A stretch of DNA of 64,000 nucleotides from Litoribaculum gwangyangense (GCF_039543505.1 NZ_BAABJW010000004.1:1-64000), one strand, 5' to 3'. Counted from the first letter of the stretch, positions 36,623 to 46,807 are shown. A program made the numbers and translations. Notes: generated by a model not told the origin, from the sequence alone.

Positions 36623-39600
36623 ATGCAAAGACAAAACTTTTTAATCTTCATCATTAGTATTTTATACAATTTTACACCTATACATGCCCAGCAAAACAAT
36701 ACTTCTGAAAAACCAAACATCATTTTTATTCTCACAGACGATCAACGTTTTGACGCTATTGGTTATGCAGGGAATCAATTTGTTGAGACTCCAGAGATGG
36801 ATAATCTAGCCAAATCTGGAACTTATTTTCATTCGGCAATTGTTACAACACCCATTTGTGCTGCTAGTAGAGCTAGTATATTAACTGGTTTGCATGAGCG
36901 TACCCATAATTATAATTTTCAAACAGGTAATATTAGGGAGGAATATATGACAAATTCCTATCCAAAACTCCTAAAAGACAATGGATACTATACTGGTTTT
37001 TTTGGTAAGTATGGTGTGAATTACGGCGGTTTGGATAAACAATTTGATGAATATGATGAGTATGATCGAAACAATCGATTTAAAGATAGAAGAGGTTATT
37101 TTTATAAAACCATAGATAATGACACGGTACACTTAACAAGATATACAGGGCAACAAGCACTCGATTTTATTGAAAAGAATGCAACAAATGACAAACCCTT
37201 CTGTTTATCTTTAAGTTTCAGTGCTCCACATGCCCATGATGGGGCTCCAGAACAATATTTTTGGCAAACCGAAACCGACGGTTTACTGCAAAACACTACC
37301 ATTCCAGAGCCCGCCCTTAGTGATGACAAATACTTTTTAGCACAACCAAAAATGGTTAGAGAAGGGTTTAATAGATTACGTTGGACTTGGCGTTATGATA
37401 CTCCTGAAAAGTACCAGCATAGTTTAAAAGGCTATTACAGAATGATATCTGGAATAGATTTTGAGATAAAAAAAATTCGAGAAAAACTCAAGGAAAAGGG
37501 TGTAGATAAAAATACCGTAATTATCCTAATGGGAGATAATGGTTATTTCTTGGGAGAGCGCCAATTTGCTGGGAAATGGTTAATGTACGACAATTCCATA
37601 CGTGTGCCTCTCATTGTTTTTGATCCAAGAGTAGATAAACATCAAGATATCAATGATATGGCACTTAATATTGATGTGCCACAAACCATTGCAGATTTAG
37701 CCGGTGTTAAAGCGCCTGATACTTGGCAAGGAAAAAGTTTAATGCCTATAGTTAAGCAAGAAACTAAAAGTATTGGTAGAGACACTATTCTTATTGAACA
37801 TCTTTGGGATTTTGAGCCCATTCCACCTAGTGAAGGGGTGCGTACTAAAAAATGGAAGTATTTCAGATATGTAAATGATAAATCTTTAGAAGAGTTATAC
37901 GATTTAGAGAAAGATCCACAAGAGGTTAAAAATTTAATAGGAAAGAAAAAATATAAGGAAGTAGCCGATAAGTTGAGAGCCAAACTTGAAGAATTAATCA
38001 AGAAGAATAGCGATGAGTACCGAACTGCACCAACAGATTTAACAGTCGAGTTAATTAGAGAACCACAGTCTGATGTAGAAATTTTCGATTTAAAGCCAGA
38101 GTTTGGATGGACGGTTCCTTTAGGGGCTAAGTTCCAAGGAGCTTACCAGATTTTGGTAGCATCAAGCTTAAAGAATATTGATAACAATAATGGCGACGTT
38201 TGGGATAGTGGTAGAGTAGCCTCTAGTAAATCTACAGATGTAGAGTATGCCGGAAATCCTTTAGAACTTGGAAAAACCTATTACTGGAAGGTTAGAATCT
38301 GGGAGCAAGAGAATAGATTGGTTGATTATTCTGAAGCTCAAAAATTCACCACAGGTAAGAGTGATAGTTACATTATTTCAACAGAAAATAAATATAATAT
38401 TGAAAAGATTAAACCAGCCAAGTTTGAGAAACGTGGAGAAGTCTATTTTATGGATTTTGGCAAAGCCGCTTTTGCAACCGTAAATTTCAGTTACAATGCC
38501 CAAACACCACATACACTAAAAGTAAGAATTGGAGAAATGATGGATGATAATGGCCATGTAAACAGAACACCGCCAGCTAAAAGTAATATTCGTTATCAAG
38601 AAGTGGCTGTTAATGTGGTACCTGGTAAAACTGAATATCAAATTGAGATAGTACCGGATAAACGAAATACATTACCTAACAAGGCAATTGCACTACCAAA
38701 AGGATTTCCTGTTTTAATGCCTTTTAGATATGCCGAAATTGAAGGTGCTCAAGAAGCAATAAATGCTGAGGATGTTATACAATTGGCACATTTTAGTTAC
38801 TGGGATGAAGCTGCCAGTAGCTTTGAAAGTGATAACGACATTTTAAATCAAGTTTGGGATTTATGTAAATATTCTATTAAAGCTACTACTTTTAATGGCT
38901 TGTACGTTGATGGAGAAAGAGAACGTATTCCTTACGAAGCTGATGCCTATTTAAATCAATTAAGTCATTATACAACCGATAGGGAATATGCCATGGCCAG
39001 ACGAACTATTGAGTATTTTATGGAGCATCCAACATGGCCTACCGAGTGGCAACAGCATGTAGCTTTACTAATTTATGCAGATTACATGTATACAGGTAAT
39101 ACCGAACTTATAGAGCGTTATTACGAACCTTTAAAACATAAAACACTTTTTGAATTATCTAATGAGGATGGGTTAATAACGTCCACAAAGGTAACTGAGG
39201 AGTTTATGTATAAACTTGGTTTTAAACCAGGTTACAATAAACCTTTGACCGATATTGTAGATTGGCCAAATGCCAATTTCATGCAAAGTGGAAATGAAGG
39301 AGAACGTGATGGATTTGTGTTTATGCCATACAGTACGGTAATTAACTCGTTCTTCTACGAAAACATGAAAATTATGGCAGAATTCGCTAAACTTTTAGGA
39401 AAAACTCAAGAAGCACTAGATTTTGAATATAGGGCAGCCAAAGCTAAAAAAGCAGTCAATGAGCAAATGTTTGATAAAGAACGTGGTGTTTATGTAGATG
39501 GTATAGGAACAGACCATGCCTCTTTGCATGCCAACATGATGCCTTTGGCTTTTGGATTGGTACCAGAGGAGCATTTTAATTCGGTTGTAGATTATGTGAA

Positions 39601-40150
39601 ATCTCGAGAAATGGCTTGTAGCGTATACGGTGCACAGTTTTTAATGGACGGTTTATATAATGCAGGAGAATCAGACTATGCCTTAGACTTATTAGCGAGT
39701 AAGGCAAAAAGAAGTTGGTATAACATGATTAGAGTAGGCTCAACCATTACTTTAGAGGCTTGGGATTACGATTATAAGGTAAATTTAGATTGGAATCACG
39801 CCTGGGGTGCTGTACCTGCTAACGTCATCCCAAGAGGATTATGGGGCATCAAACCAAAAACACCTGGTTTTGGAGTAGCAAGCATTAAGCCTCAGATGAG
39901 TAAGTTAAAGTCAAGTGAAATAGAAGTGCCAACGGTAAGAGGTGCCATAAATGCAAAATATACTTATAACGGTGCAAGACTTCAAACCTATGAAATTGAA
40001 ATACCAGGAAATATGGTAGCGGAGTTTTCTCTGAACGATTTAGACGGAAAGGATTTAATTCATAATGGTGAAAAAGTACCCTCTGCTTTTGATTATTTAA
40101 GATTATCACCAGGGAAGCATATTATTCAGCTTAAAATTAATTCCTTTTAA
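36623..40150 (+). CDS. Sulfatase-GH78 alpha-L-rhamnosidase fusion
   Basis: This 1175-residue two-enzyme protein has a signal peptide ending near residue 23 (IHAQ). An S1-family sulfatase spans about residues 28-480: PNIIFILTDDQRFDAIGY, the formylglycine site ICAASR with Cys79 (CxAxR variant), GMxGDNGYF-like VIILMGDNGYFLGERQFAGKW, and a C-terminal KWKYFRY. A GH78 part spans about 490-1175: a beta-sandwich N-terminal region (GKTYYWKVRIWEQ), catalytic-centre DGERERIPYEAD near 763-774, and DWNHAWGAVP near 1056-1065. It should remove sulfate and then rhamnose from ulvan oligomers. A comparable fusion is known in the Formosa agariphila ulvan locus (from memory). The DUF5060 gene follows after 6 nt. 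Confidence 0.93.
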   Translation: MQRQNFLIFIISILYNFTPIHAQQNNTSEKPNIIFILTDDQRFDAIGYAGNQFVETPEMDNLAKSGTYFHSAIVTTPICAASRASILTGLHERTHNYNFQTGNIREEYMTNSYPKLLKDNGYYTGFFGKYGVNYGGLDKQFDEYDEYDRNNRFKDRRGYFYKTIDNDTVHLTRYTGQQALDFIEKNATNDKPFCLSLSFSAPHAHDGAPEQYFWQTETDGLLQNTTIPEPALSDDKYFLAQPKMVREGFNRLRWTWRYDTPEKYQHSLKGYYRMISGIDFEIKKIREKLKEKGVDKNTVIILMGDNGYFLGERQFAGKWLMYDNSIRVPLIVFDPRVDKHQDINDMALNIDVPQTIADLAGVKAPDTWQGKSLMPIVKQETKSIGRDTILIEHLWDFEPIPPSEGVRTKKWKYFRYVNDKSLEELYDLEKDPQEVKNLIGKKKYKEVADKLRAKLEELIKKNSDEYRTAPTDLTVELIREPQSDVEIFDLKPEFGWTVPLGAKFQGAYQILVASSLKNIDNNNGDVWDSGRVASSKSTDVEYAGNPLELGKTYYWKVRIWEQENRLVDYSEAQKFTTGKSDSYIISTENKYNIEKIKPAKFEKRGEVYFMDFGKAAFATVNFSYNAQTPHTLKVRIGEMMDDNGHVNRTPPAKSNIRYQEVAVNVVPGKTEYQIEIVPDKRNTLPNKAIALPKGFPVLMPFRYAEIEGAQEAINAEDVIQLAHFSYWDEAASSFESDNDILNQVWDLCKYSIKATTFNGLYVDGERERIPYEADAYLNQLSHYTTDREYAMARRTIEYFMEHPTWPTEWQQHVALLIYADYMYTGNTELIERYYEPLKHKTLFELSNEDGLITSTKVTEEFMYKLGFKPGYNKPLTDIVDWPNANFMQSGNEGERDGFVFMPYSTVINSFFYENMKIMAEFAKLLGKTQEALDFEYRAAKAKKAVNEQMFDKERGVYVDGIGTDHASLHANMMPLAFGLVPEEHFNSVVDYVKSREMACSVYGAQFLMDGLYNAGESDYALDLLASKAKRSWYNMIRVGSTITLEAWDYDYKVNLDWNHAWGAVPANVIPRGLWGIKPKTPGFGVASIKPQMSKLKSSEIEVPTVRGAINAKYTYNGARLQTYEIEIPGNMVAEFSLNDLDGKDLIHNGEKVPSAFDYLRLSPGKHIIQLKINSF

Positions 40151-40156
40151 TAGGCG

Positions 40157-42010
40157 ATGATAAAACGTTTTTTTTCAATACTATGTGCCGTTTTTGCATT
40201 AGTTTCTTGTAAAGACTACAAAGAAGTAAACATTGATGGCGAATTAAAAAAATGGCACAGGATTACGTTAAATTTTGATGGTCCTCTAACCAGTGAAATG
40301 GACGAAAACAATCCATTTTTAAACTACCGTTTAGATGTTACTTTTAAAAATGGTGAAGAAACTTTTGTAATTCCCGGATTTTATGCTGCCGATGGCAATG
40401 CAGTCCATACGAGTAGTGATGCAGGTAATATTTGGCAAGTGCGTTTTACACCAAACACTATTGGGGAATGGACGTATACAGTTTCTTTCAAAGAAGGTGA
40501 AAATGTTGCCATAGCTGAAGATATTACCAATGCCTCTAGCGCTGGTTTTATGGATGGTCAAGTAGGTAGTTTTACTATTGAAGAATCAGATAAAACAGGT
40601 ATTGATAATAGGGCTAAAGGCAAATTACAGTATGTTGGAGAATCTTATTTAAAATTTACCGATAGTCAAAAATATTTTATAAAATTAGGAGTGGATGCGC
40701 CTGAGAATTTATTGGCTTATACAGATTTTGATGTATCTACAAATGCACTTGGATTTCAAAAGGCTTGGGAACCACATGCCAAAGATTTTGAAGAAAGTGC
40801 AACACCTTATATATGGCAAGAAACTAAAGGTAAAAACCTACTAGGCGCTATTAATTATTTAGCAAGCGAGAATTTAAACGTGTTTTCATTTTTAACCTTC
40901 AATGTGGATGGTGATGATAGAAATATCTTTCCGCACCTTTTAAAAGTGCCTATTGAAGACTATGAAAGCTATGCCAGTGTAAAGAAAAATAAAGAAGCAT
41001 GGGAAACCATGTTTCATAAAACCCGTTTCGATGTGTCGAAATTGGATCAATGGGAACATATTTTCGAATATGCCGAAACTAAAGGCATGTTTTTACACTT
41101 TAAAACCCATGAAACCGAAACAGATCATTTAATGGATAAGGGTGTTTTTGGAATAGAGGGAAAATTATATTACCGAGAGCTTATTGCACGTTTTGGACAT
41201 CATTTATCCATGAACTGGAATTTGGGTGAGGAGAACGATCAACCCACAGAAGAGGTGCTAAAAGCAGCTAATTACATTTCTAAACTAGATGCCTATAAGA
41301 GTCATTTAGTGATTCATACCTTCCCAAATAAAGACGATAGGTACCACGATTTTATTGGTGATAAATCCCCTTTAACAGGAGCATCTTTACAGTTAAGTCA
41401 TCCAGATTTTAACGACGTTCATAGAAGGGTTTTAAAATGGAGAGAAAAATCAAACGCTACTGGAAAAAAATGGGCTTTGGCCGTTGATGAACCAGGGAAA
41501 GCAAATATTGCACTGTTACCAGACGATGAAGACCCAGAGCACAATTATGCGAGAGGCAGAGCCATGTACGGAACACTCATGGCCGGTGGATATGGTGTTG
41601 AGTGGTATTTTGGCTATGCCAGTCCAAATTCTGATTTAACGTGTCAAGATTTTAGAAGCCGTGATTTATTTTGGGATCAAAATAAACATGCTTTGGATTT
41701 TTTCAACAACTATATCCCATTTTGGGATATGGAACCTAAAGATGATTTGATTACTAGTGAAGCCATAGCTTATTGTTTTGCAAAAATGGATGAAGTTTAC
41801 GCAATTTATGTTGAAGCTAAGGCAGATAAGGTAACATTGGATTTAGGGAATTCAGGAAAAACTTTCGATATAAAATGGTTTGACCCCAGAAATGGTGGTA
41901 CTCTTCAAGAAGGTTCAATGACTTCAGTAAAGGCTAAAGGAATTATAGAACTGGGGGTTCCGCCTTCTTCATACGAAAGGGATTGGGTGATTTTGACTCA
42001 AAAGATTTAG
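40157..42010 (+). CDS. DUF5060-containing TIM-barrel glycoside hydrolase, unclassified
   Basis: The 617-residue lipoprotein has a signal ending LVSCKDY. A DUF5060 beta-sandwich lies at about residues 28-150 (KWHRITLNFDGP; WQVRFTPNTIGEWTYTVSF). A TIM barrel spans about 155-530, and a C-terminal beta domain resembling the putative collagen-binding domain follows (KWFDPRNGG). Candidate catalytic glutamates are in NWNLGEEN (about 355-361) and AVDEPGK (about 441-447), consistent with a retaining clan-A enzyme. I cannot assign a GH family. It is co-transcribed with the sulfatase-GH78 gene, so it should act on a desulfated or rhamnose-trimmed ulvan fragment. Confidence 0.8.
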   Translation: MIKRFFSILCAVFALVSCKDYKEVNIDGELKKWHRITLNFDGPLTSEMDENNPFLNYRLDVTFKNGEETFVIPGFYAADGNAVHTSSDAGNIWQVRFTPNTIGEWTYTVSFKEGENVAIAEDITNASSAGFMDGQVGSFTIEESDKTGIDNRAKGKLQYVGESYLKFTDSQKYFIKLGVDAPENLLAYTDFDVSTNALGFQKAWEPHAKDFEESATPYIWQETKGKNLLGAINYLASENLNVFSFLTFNVDGDDRNIFPHLLKVPIEDYESYASVKKNKEAWETMFHKTRFDVSKLDQWEHIFEYAETKGMFLHFKTHETETDHLMDKGVFGIEGKLYYRELIARFGHHLSMNWNLGEENDQPTEEVLKAANYISKLDAYKSHLVIHTFPNKDDRYHDFIGDKSPLTGASLQLSHPDFNDVHRRVLKWREKSNATGKKWALAVDEPGKANIALLPDDEDPEHNYARGRAMYGTLMAGGYGVEWYFGYASPNSDLTCQDFRSRDLFWDQNKHALDFFNNYIPFWDMEPKDDLITSEAIAYCFAKMDEVYAIYVEAKADKVTLDLGNSGKTFDIKWFDPRNGGTLQEGSMTSVKAKGIIELGVPPSSYERDWVILTQKI

Positions 42011-42118
42011 GTAAGAAGTATCTACTTCATTTTTAATGAACCAATATCGATGTTTGAAGTTTAGAAAAAAACTCTTTATTAGTATTGCTCTATTTAGTTA
42101 ATTTTCCTCGGTAATAAC

Positions 42119-42162
42119 ATAACAGTACAGGACAGGTTTTGATTCTTCCTATTTTATCTTTA
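42119..42162 (+). promoter_or_regulatory. PUL direct-repeat site 6 with -7 element (Gfo/Idh-GH43-GH3-GH105 operon)
   Basis: The left half ATAAC (42119-42123) is weak and the right half AGGAC (42129-42133) is perfect. TATCTTTA at 42155-42162 lies 21 nt after it. Transcription would start near 42168-42172, which rules out the upstream in-frame TTG at 42139 as the start of the next gene. Confidence 0.72.
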
Positions 42163-42183
42163 ACCTTCAAATTTTATGGCATA

Positions 42184-43158
42184 ATGTACATGAATTCTAG
42201 CATTATTAATTGGGGAATTATAGGATGTGGTGATGTTACCGAAGTAAAAAGTGGCCCTGCTTTTCAAAAGGTGAAAAACTCAGCTTTAATTAGCGTCATG
42301 CGCAGAAATGAGGATAAAGTAAAAGATTTTGCTAAACGTCATCAAGTGTCAAGTTATACTACCAGTGCTTCTAAATTAATAAATGATGAAAATATAAACG
42401 CTATCTATATTGCAACACCGCCTGCTTCTCATTTGAACTATACATTACAAGCCATCCAAGCTGGTAAAAATGTATATTTAGAAAAACCAATGGTATTAAA
42501 TAGTAATGAAGCTAATTTACTTTTAAGCGCACTAAAAGGAAGTGATGTAAAAGTTACTGTGGCTCATTATCGCAGACATTTACCTTTGTTTGTCAAGGTG
42601 AAGGAATTATTAGATGCCAAAATAATTGGTAAAGTAGTTTCGGTAGAAATTGATATTGCGCAATCAAAAAACGCCAATTTAATAGCCATAACCGATGAAA
42701 ATTGGCGTTTAAACCCTGAAATTTCGGGTGGTGGATATTTTCATGATATAGCGCCACACCAAATAGATCTCATGTATTATTATTTTGGTGAAATTTCCAA
42801 TATAAAAAAAGGGTTTGTTACAGATAGTGCGAATGTTATGGATTTAGTAAAGGGTGAAATAGAATTTAAAAACGGTGTTCAATTTAAAGGAAGTTGGGAT
42901 TTTATAGCTTCCGAAGATAGTGATAGATGTACTATAGCAGGAGAAAAAGGTTCCATTGCGTTTTCTTTTTATAGCGATGAAATACGAGTTGAAACCAACA
43001 ACAAAACGGAAACTTTCAAGTTTGAAAACCCCAAACATGTTCAACAACCTATGATAGAGCAAGTAGTTGGGTATTTTTTAGGAGAAAATGAAAATCCGTG
43101 CTCGGCAGAAGAAGCGGCAGTCGTAACTAAAATTATGGATACCTTTTGCGGAATTTAA
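42184..43158 (+). CDS. Cytoplasmic Gfo/Idh/MocA oxidoreductase
   Basis: The 324-residue protein starts at ATG 42184 (or 42190), just after the predicted promoter; longer readings would start inside it. There is no signal peptide. The Rossmann motif is WGIIGCGDVTEVK, followed by YIATPPASHLNYTLQAIQAGKNVYLEKPM, the signature EKP, and GGGYFHDIAPHQIDLMYYYFG. Such enzymes oxidise or reduce sugars or sugar acids with NAD(P). It leads an operon of GH43, GH3 and GH105, so xylose or a uronic acid derivative is a reasonable substrate, but this is a guess. Confidence 0.88.
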   Translation: MYMNSSIINWGIIGCGDVTEVKSGPAFQKVKNSALISVMRRNEDKVKDFAKRHQVSSYTTSASKLINDENINAIYIATPPASHLNYTLQAIQAGKNVYLEKPMVLNSNEANLLLSALKGSDVKVTVAHYRRHLPLFVKVKELLDAKIIGKVVSVEIDIAQSKNANLIAITDENWRLNPEISGGGYFHDIAPHQIDLMYYYFGEISNIKKGFVTDSANVMDLVKGEIEFKNGVQFKGSWDFIASEDSDRCTIAGEKGSIAFSFYSDEIRVETNNKTETFKFENPKHVQQPMIEQVVGYFLGENENPCSAEEAAVVTKIMDTFCGI

Positions 43159-43165
43159 TAAGATC

Positions 43166-44515
43166 ATGAAAACAAATTTTAAAATAACAAATGGAATTGT
43201 AAGTGCAATGTTATTAGTTATAACATCTGTATGCTCCCAAAATCCTATAGTCCCAAACGTCGGGTTAAACGATCCGCATATTCATATTTTCAACGATACT
43301 GCTTACGTTTATGCTTCGCATGATAAATCCATTAAAAACGATAAGTTTATCATGGAAGATTGGTGGGTTTGGTCTTCTCCCGATTTGGTGAATTGGACCA
43401 GACGAAGTGTTTTAAAACCTGAAGACACCTATATTGGAAAAGAATTTTCAAGATGTTGGGCTACAGATGCTGCCTATAGAAATGGGAACTATTATTTTTA
43501 TTTTTCCGAAGGAAACGAACAAACAGGTGTGGTAGTTGGAGAAACACCAGTAGGTCCTTGGAAGGATATTTTAGGCAAACCTCTATTGTCCTCAGATTTA
43601 ACACCTACGCATGAATATGATATGGCCATTTTTGAAGACAATGGTGAACACTATATCATTTTTGGTGTATGGGATTATTATATAGCTAAGCTCAACGAAG
43701 ACATGATAAGTTTAGCAGAATCACCAAAGAAAATAATCGTTAAAAATCCAAGAGGTCCATATAATCCTGATGGAAGTAATACAAAAATGCCAACAGATGA
43801 CAAGCCTTTTGTGCATAAATATAATGGAAAGTATTATTTGTCTTGGGGCTGTTTTTATGCCATGGCAGATAATGTATACGGGCCTTATGATTACAAAGAC
43901 ACCGTTATAAAAGAGGAGAGTTTTGCTGAAGGCTTAGATGCTCCAACATGGCCAAATGGTTTTTTACAAGGGCGTCATGGTTCATTCTTTGAGTGGCACA
44001 ACCAATGGTATTATATTTATTGTGATATTAGTCAAACCGGAAATCGTTATTTTAGAGACAGCTTTATAAGTTATGTGCATTACAAAGATAATGGTGAAAT
44101 GGCAACTATTAGAGTTGACGGTATTGGAGTAGGTAATTATGATGCCAATGCTAGTATCGAAGCCGAAGACTATTTTAAAGCAGCAGGTATAAAAAAAGTT
44201 GAAAACACTTTAGGAGGATTTTCAATACAAACAACAAAAAATACCAGTTATGTTGTTTATCCTAATGTGAAAGGCTTAAAGGCTAAAACCATTATAGAAT
44301 TAGAGGTGCTGGCAAGTGAAGCTAGTACTATTGAGCTAAGAGATACTCATGCAGAAGGTAAACTATTGTCAACTTTGGAAATACCAAAAAATAATATTTA
44401 CACATTTCAAAAACAACAATTTACTGTAAGTGGTTTGGAGGATAAAACATCATTATGTTTTGTGTTTAAAACAGATGCCTCCTTATCACTAAACCGATTC
44501 AAATTCAAAAATTAA
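43166..44515 (+). CDS. GH43 family glycosidase with C-terminal carbohydrate-binding-like domain
   Basis: The 449-residue protein has a signal peptide to about residue 25 (CSQN). The five-bladed GH43 propeller shows the catalytic base Asp in GLNDPHIHIF (residue about 35), the pKa-modulating Asp in HEYDMAIFED (about 152), and the acid Glu in FAEGLDAPTWP (about 254). A C-terminal CBM6-like region follows (YDANASIEAEDYFKAAG). Beta-xylosidase or arabinofuranosidase activity is typical of the family. In an ulvan locus, release of xylose is the likely role, shared with the GH3 next door. The genes are 7 nt (upstream) and 23 nt (downstream) apart. Confidence 0.9.
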   Translation: MKTNFKITNGIVSAMLLVITSVCSQNPIVPNVGLNDPHIHIFNDTAYVYASHDKSIKNDKFIMEDWWVWSSPDLVNWTRRSVLKPEDTYIGKEFSRCWATDAAYRNGNYYFYFSEGNEQTGVVVGETPVGPWKDILGKPLLSSDLTPTHEYDMAIFEDNGEHYIIFGVWDYYIAKLNEDMISLAESPKKIIVKNPRGPYNPDGSNTKMPTDDKPFVHKYNGKYYLSWGCFYAMADNVYGPYDYKDTVIKEESFAEGLDAPTWPNGFLQGRHGSFFEWHNQWYYIYCDISQTGNRYFRDSFISYVHYKDNGEMATIRVDGIGVGNYDANASIEAEDYFKAAGIKKVENTLGGFSIQTTKNTSYVVYPNVKGLKAKTIIELEVLASEASTIELRDTHAEGKLLSTLEIPKNNIYTFQKQQFTVSGLEDKTSLCFVFKTDASLSLNRFKFKN

Positions 44516-44538
44516 AACTAAGTAAACATAACAAACTA

Positions 44539-46800
44539 ATGAGAAAATTATTTTATGTTGCATTGCTATCAATTTTTGCTTCTTGTGGTGAAGGGGATTC
44601 AAATGCTAAAGATTACAAAGATACCTCGCTTTCAATAGATGAAAGAGTGGAAGCACTTTTGCCCAAATTATCCCTTGAAGAAAAAGTAGCACAAATGCGT
44701 ATTTTTCATGCGAACATCGGTGCTAAACATGATAAAAATGGTAACCTTAAACTTTCTGATAAGGTAATTGAAAAATTAAAATTAGGTATTGCAGGTATTA
44801 AAAACCCTGGCGAACATATTGATGCAGTTTCCGCCGCTGAATTTAATAATAAACTTCAAAAATATATTATAGAAAACAACCGTTGGGGAATTCCTGCATT
44901 ATTTGTAACCGAGTCCTATAATGGTGTAGATGCCGAAGGTTGTACTAAGTTTGGTCGCCCTATTGCTTCTGCAGCGTCATTCAATCCTGAGCTTGTACAA
45001 AGACAGTGGGATGTGGTAGGAAGAGAAGCGCGTTTACGTGGTATGCACATGTGTCATTCTCCAGAAGCCGATTTAGTTCGTGACCCACGTTTTGGACGTA
45101 TGAGTGAGGCTTTTGGTGAAGATACGTATTTAACCACCCAAATGGTTACAAGTGCCATTAAAGGTGTGCAAGGTGATTACGAAGGTTTAGGTAATGGTAC
45201 GCATATTGGTGCTGTTGCAAAACACTTTGCTGCTTACGGACAAGTGCTTGGAGGTTCAAATTTTGCTGCCATTGAAATTTCTCCAAGAACGTTAATTGAT
45301 GAAATATATCCACCGTTTGAAGCTGCTGTAAAAGAGGCTAAAACCTTGGGTATTATGGCATCACATGGCGATATCAATGGTGTGGCCTCTCACGGTAACC
45401 CAGAATTGCTTACCGGTGTTTTAAGAGACCAATGGGGTTTTGAAGGGTATGTGGTCTCAGATTCTAATGATATTGCACGTTTACATTATTTTATGAACGT
45501 AGCAGAAACACCTGAAGATGCTGCGAGAATGGGATTAGAAGCGGGTATTGATATCGATTTATATGCTGAAGACTCTTATGCGTATTTACCAGAAATGGTA
45601 AAGAAAAATCCTGAATTAGAAAAGTTAATTGACAGATCTGTAAGACGTGTTTTAAGAACAAAATTTATTCTAGGCTTATTCGATAATCCTTACATTGATA
45701 TAGAATCCGTTAAGGTAGGAAACAGAGCTGAGGCTTCTTTAGAATTGGCAAAAGAATCAGATTTAGAGTCGATTATTCTACTTAAAAATGAAAATAACAC
45801 GTTGCCAGTAGATGCAAAAAAACCTGCAAAAATAGCACTTTTAGGCCCTCTTTTAAAGGAAAATACCAAAGCTATGTTTGAATCTGTAGTTGCTGATAAT
45901 ATTAAGTTTGTTGCCGAGAAAGGATTTCACCTTACCGATGAAACGGGAGGCGCTCCAAAATTATTAGAGCGCGATGGTAAAGCTTTAGATAATTTGGTTA
46001 ACATCGCTAAAAGTTCAGATGTTATCGTGTTATTTTTAGGAGGCGATGAGTTTACTTCTAAAGAAGCTTTTTTTAATAATGCTTTAGGGGATAGAGCAAC
46101 AATCGACCCTGTTGGTCCACAAGATGAACTAGTAGAAAGGGTAAAAGCACTGGGTAAACCCCTTATTGTGGTTTTAAAACATAGAAGAACGCTGTCTATT
46201 AATACTATTGCAGACCAAGCTGATGCTATTTTAGATACTTGGGATTTAAGCGAATTTGGTGATGAGTCTACAGCCAGAATTATTTTCGGTGAAGTATCTC
46301 CATCAGGTAAATTGCCAGTTACGGTGCCTCGTTCTATTGGTCAAATTCCTTTTCATTACAGTATGAAAGAGATAAACTATAAAAAAGGTTACTTGTTTTT
46401 AAAGGATGGTCCATTATTTCCTTTTGGTCATGGTTTAAGTTATGCTAACTTTGAATATTCGGATATTAAAATTTCAAATCCTGAAATGACAGCAGATACT
46501 GAATTAGAAGTAAGTGTAACCGTTACCAATAAAAGTAATGTAAAAGCCAAGGAAGTCGTACAAATGTATATTAAGGATGAAATAGGTTCGGTTACAAGAC
46601 CCGATAAAGAATTAAAAGGTTTTGAAAAAATAGAATTAAATAGGGGAGAAAGTAAAACGGTTTCTTTTAAAATAACATCTAAAATGTTAGAATTTACAGG
46701 TGTTACAATGGAAAAAGTATTGGAAGCCGGTGATTATACGGTTATGTTAGGAACCTCTTCAAACGATTATTTAAAAACCACTTTTAAACTAAAAAAATAA
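44539..46800 (+). CDS. GH3 family glycosidase lipoprotein
   Basis: The 753-residue lipoprotein has a signal ending FASCGEG. The GH3 N-terminal barrel shows MCHSPEADLVRDPRFGRMSEAFGED, GAVAKHFAAYGQ, ASHGDINGVASHGNPELLTGVLRDQWGFEGYVVSDSNDI with the nucleophile Asp near residue 305, and a C-terminal alpha/beta domain (IILLKNENNTLPV). A fibronectin-III-like end follows (VSVTVTNKSNVKAKEVVQMY). It is expected in the periplasm. Beta-xylosidase or beta-glucosidase activity cannot be told apart from sequence; the locus favours xylose. Confidence 0.94.
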   Translation: MRKLFYVALLSIFASCGEGDSNAKDYKDTSLSIDERVEALLPKLSLEEKVAQMRIFHANIGAKHDKNGNLKLSDKVIEKLKLGIAGIKNPGEHIDAVSAAEFNNKLQKYIIENNRWGIPALFVTESYNGVDAEGCTKFGRPIASAASFNPELVQRQWDVVGREARLRGMHMCHSPEADLVRDPRFGRMSEAFGEDTYLTTQMVTSAIKGVQGDYEGLGNGTHIGAVAKHFAAYGQVLGGSNFAAIEISPRTLIDEIYPPFEAAVKEAKTLGIMASHGDINGVASHGNPELLTGVLRDQWGFEGYVVSDSNDIARLHYFMNVAETPEDAARMGLEAGIDIDLYAEDSYAYLPEMVKKNPELEKLIDRSVRRVLRTKFILGLFDNPYIDIESVKVGNRAEASLELAKESDLESIILLKNENNTLPVDAKKPAKIALLGPLLKENTKAMFESVVADNIKFVAEKGFHLTDETGGAPKLLERDGKALDNLVNIAKSSDVIVLFLGGDEFTSKEAFFNNALGDRATIDPVGPQDELVERVKALGKPLIVVLKHRRTLSINTIADQADAILDTWDLSEFGDESTARIIFGEVSPSGKLPVTVPRSIGQIPFHYSMKEINYKKGYLFLKDGPLFPFGHGLSYANFEYSDIKISNPEMTADTELEVSVTVTNKSNVKAKEVVQMYIKDEIGSVTRPDKELKGFEKIELNRGESKTVSFKITSKMLEFTGVTMEKVLEAGDYTVMLGTSSNDYLKTTFKLKK

Positions 46801-46807
46801 AAACACC

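Noticed and set aside
36623..40150. Suspicion that the sulfatase-GH78 protein is an artefact of a missing stop
   Set aside because: The frame is continuous, both halves have full motifs, and similar fusions are known in ulvan loci.
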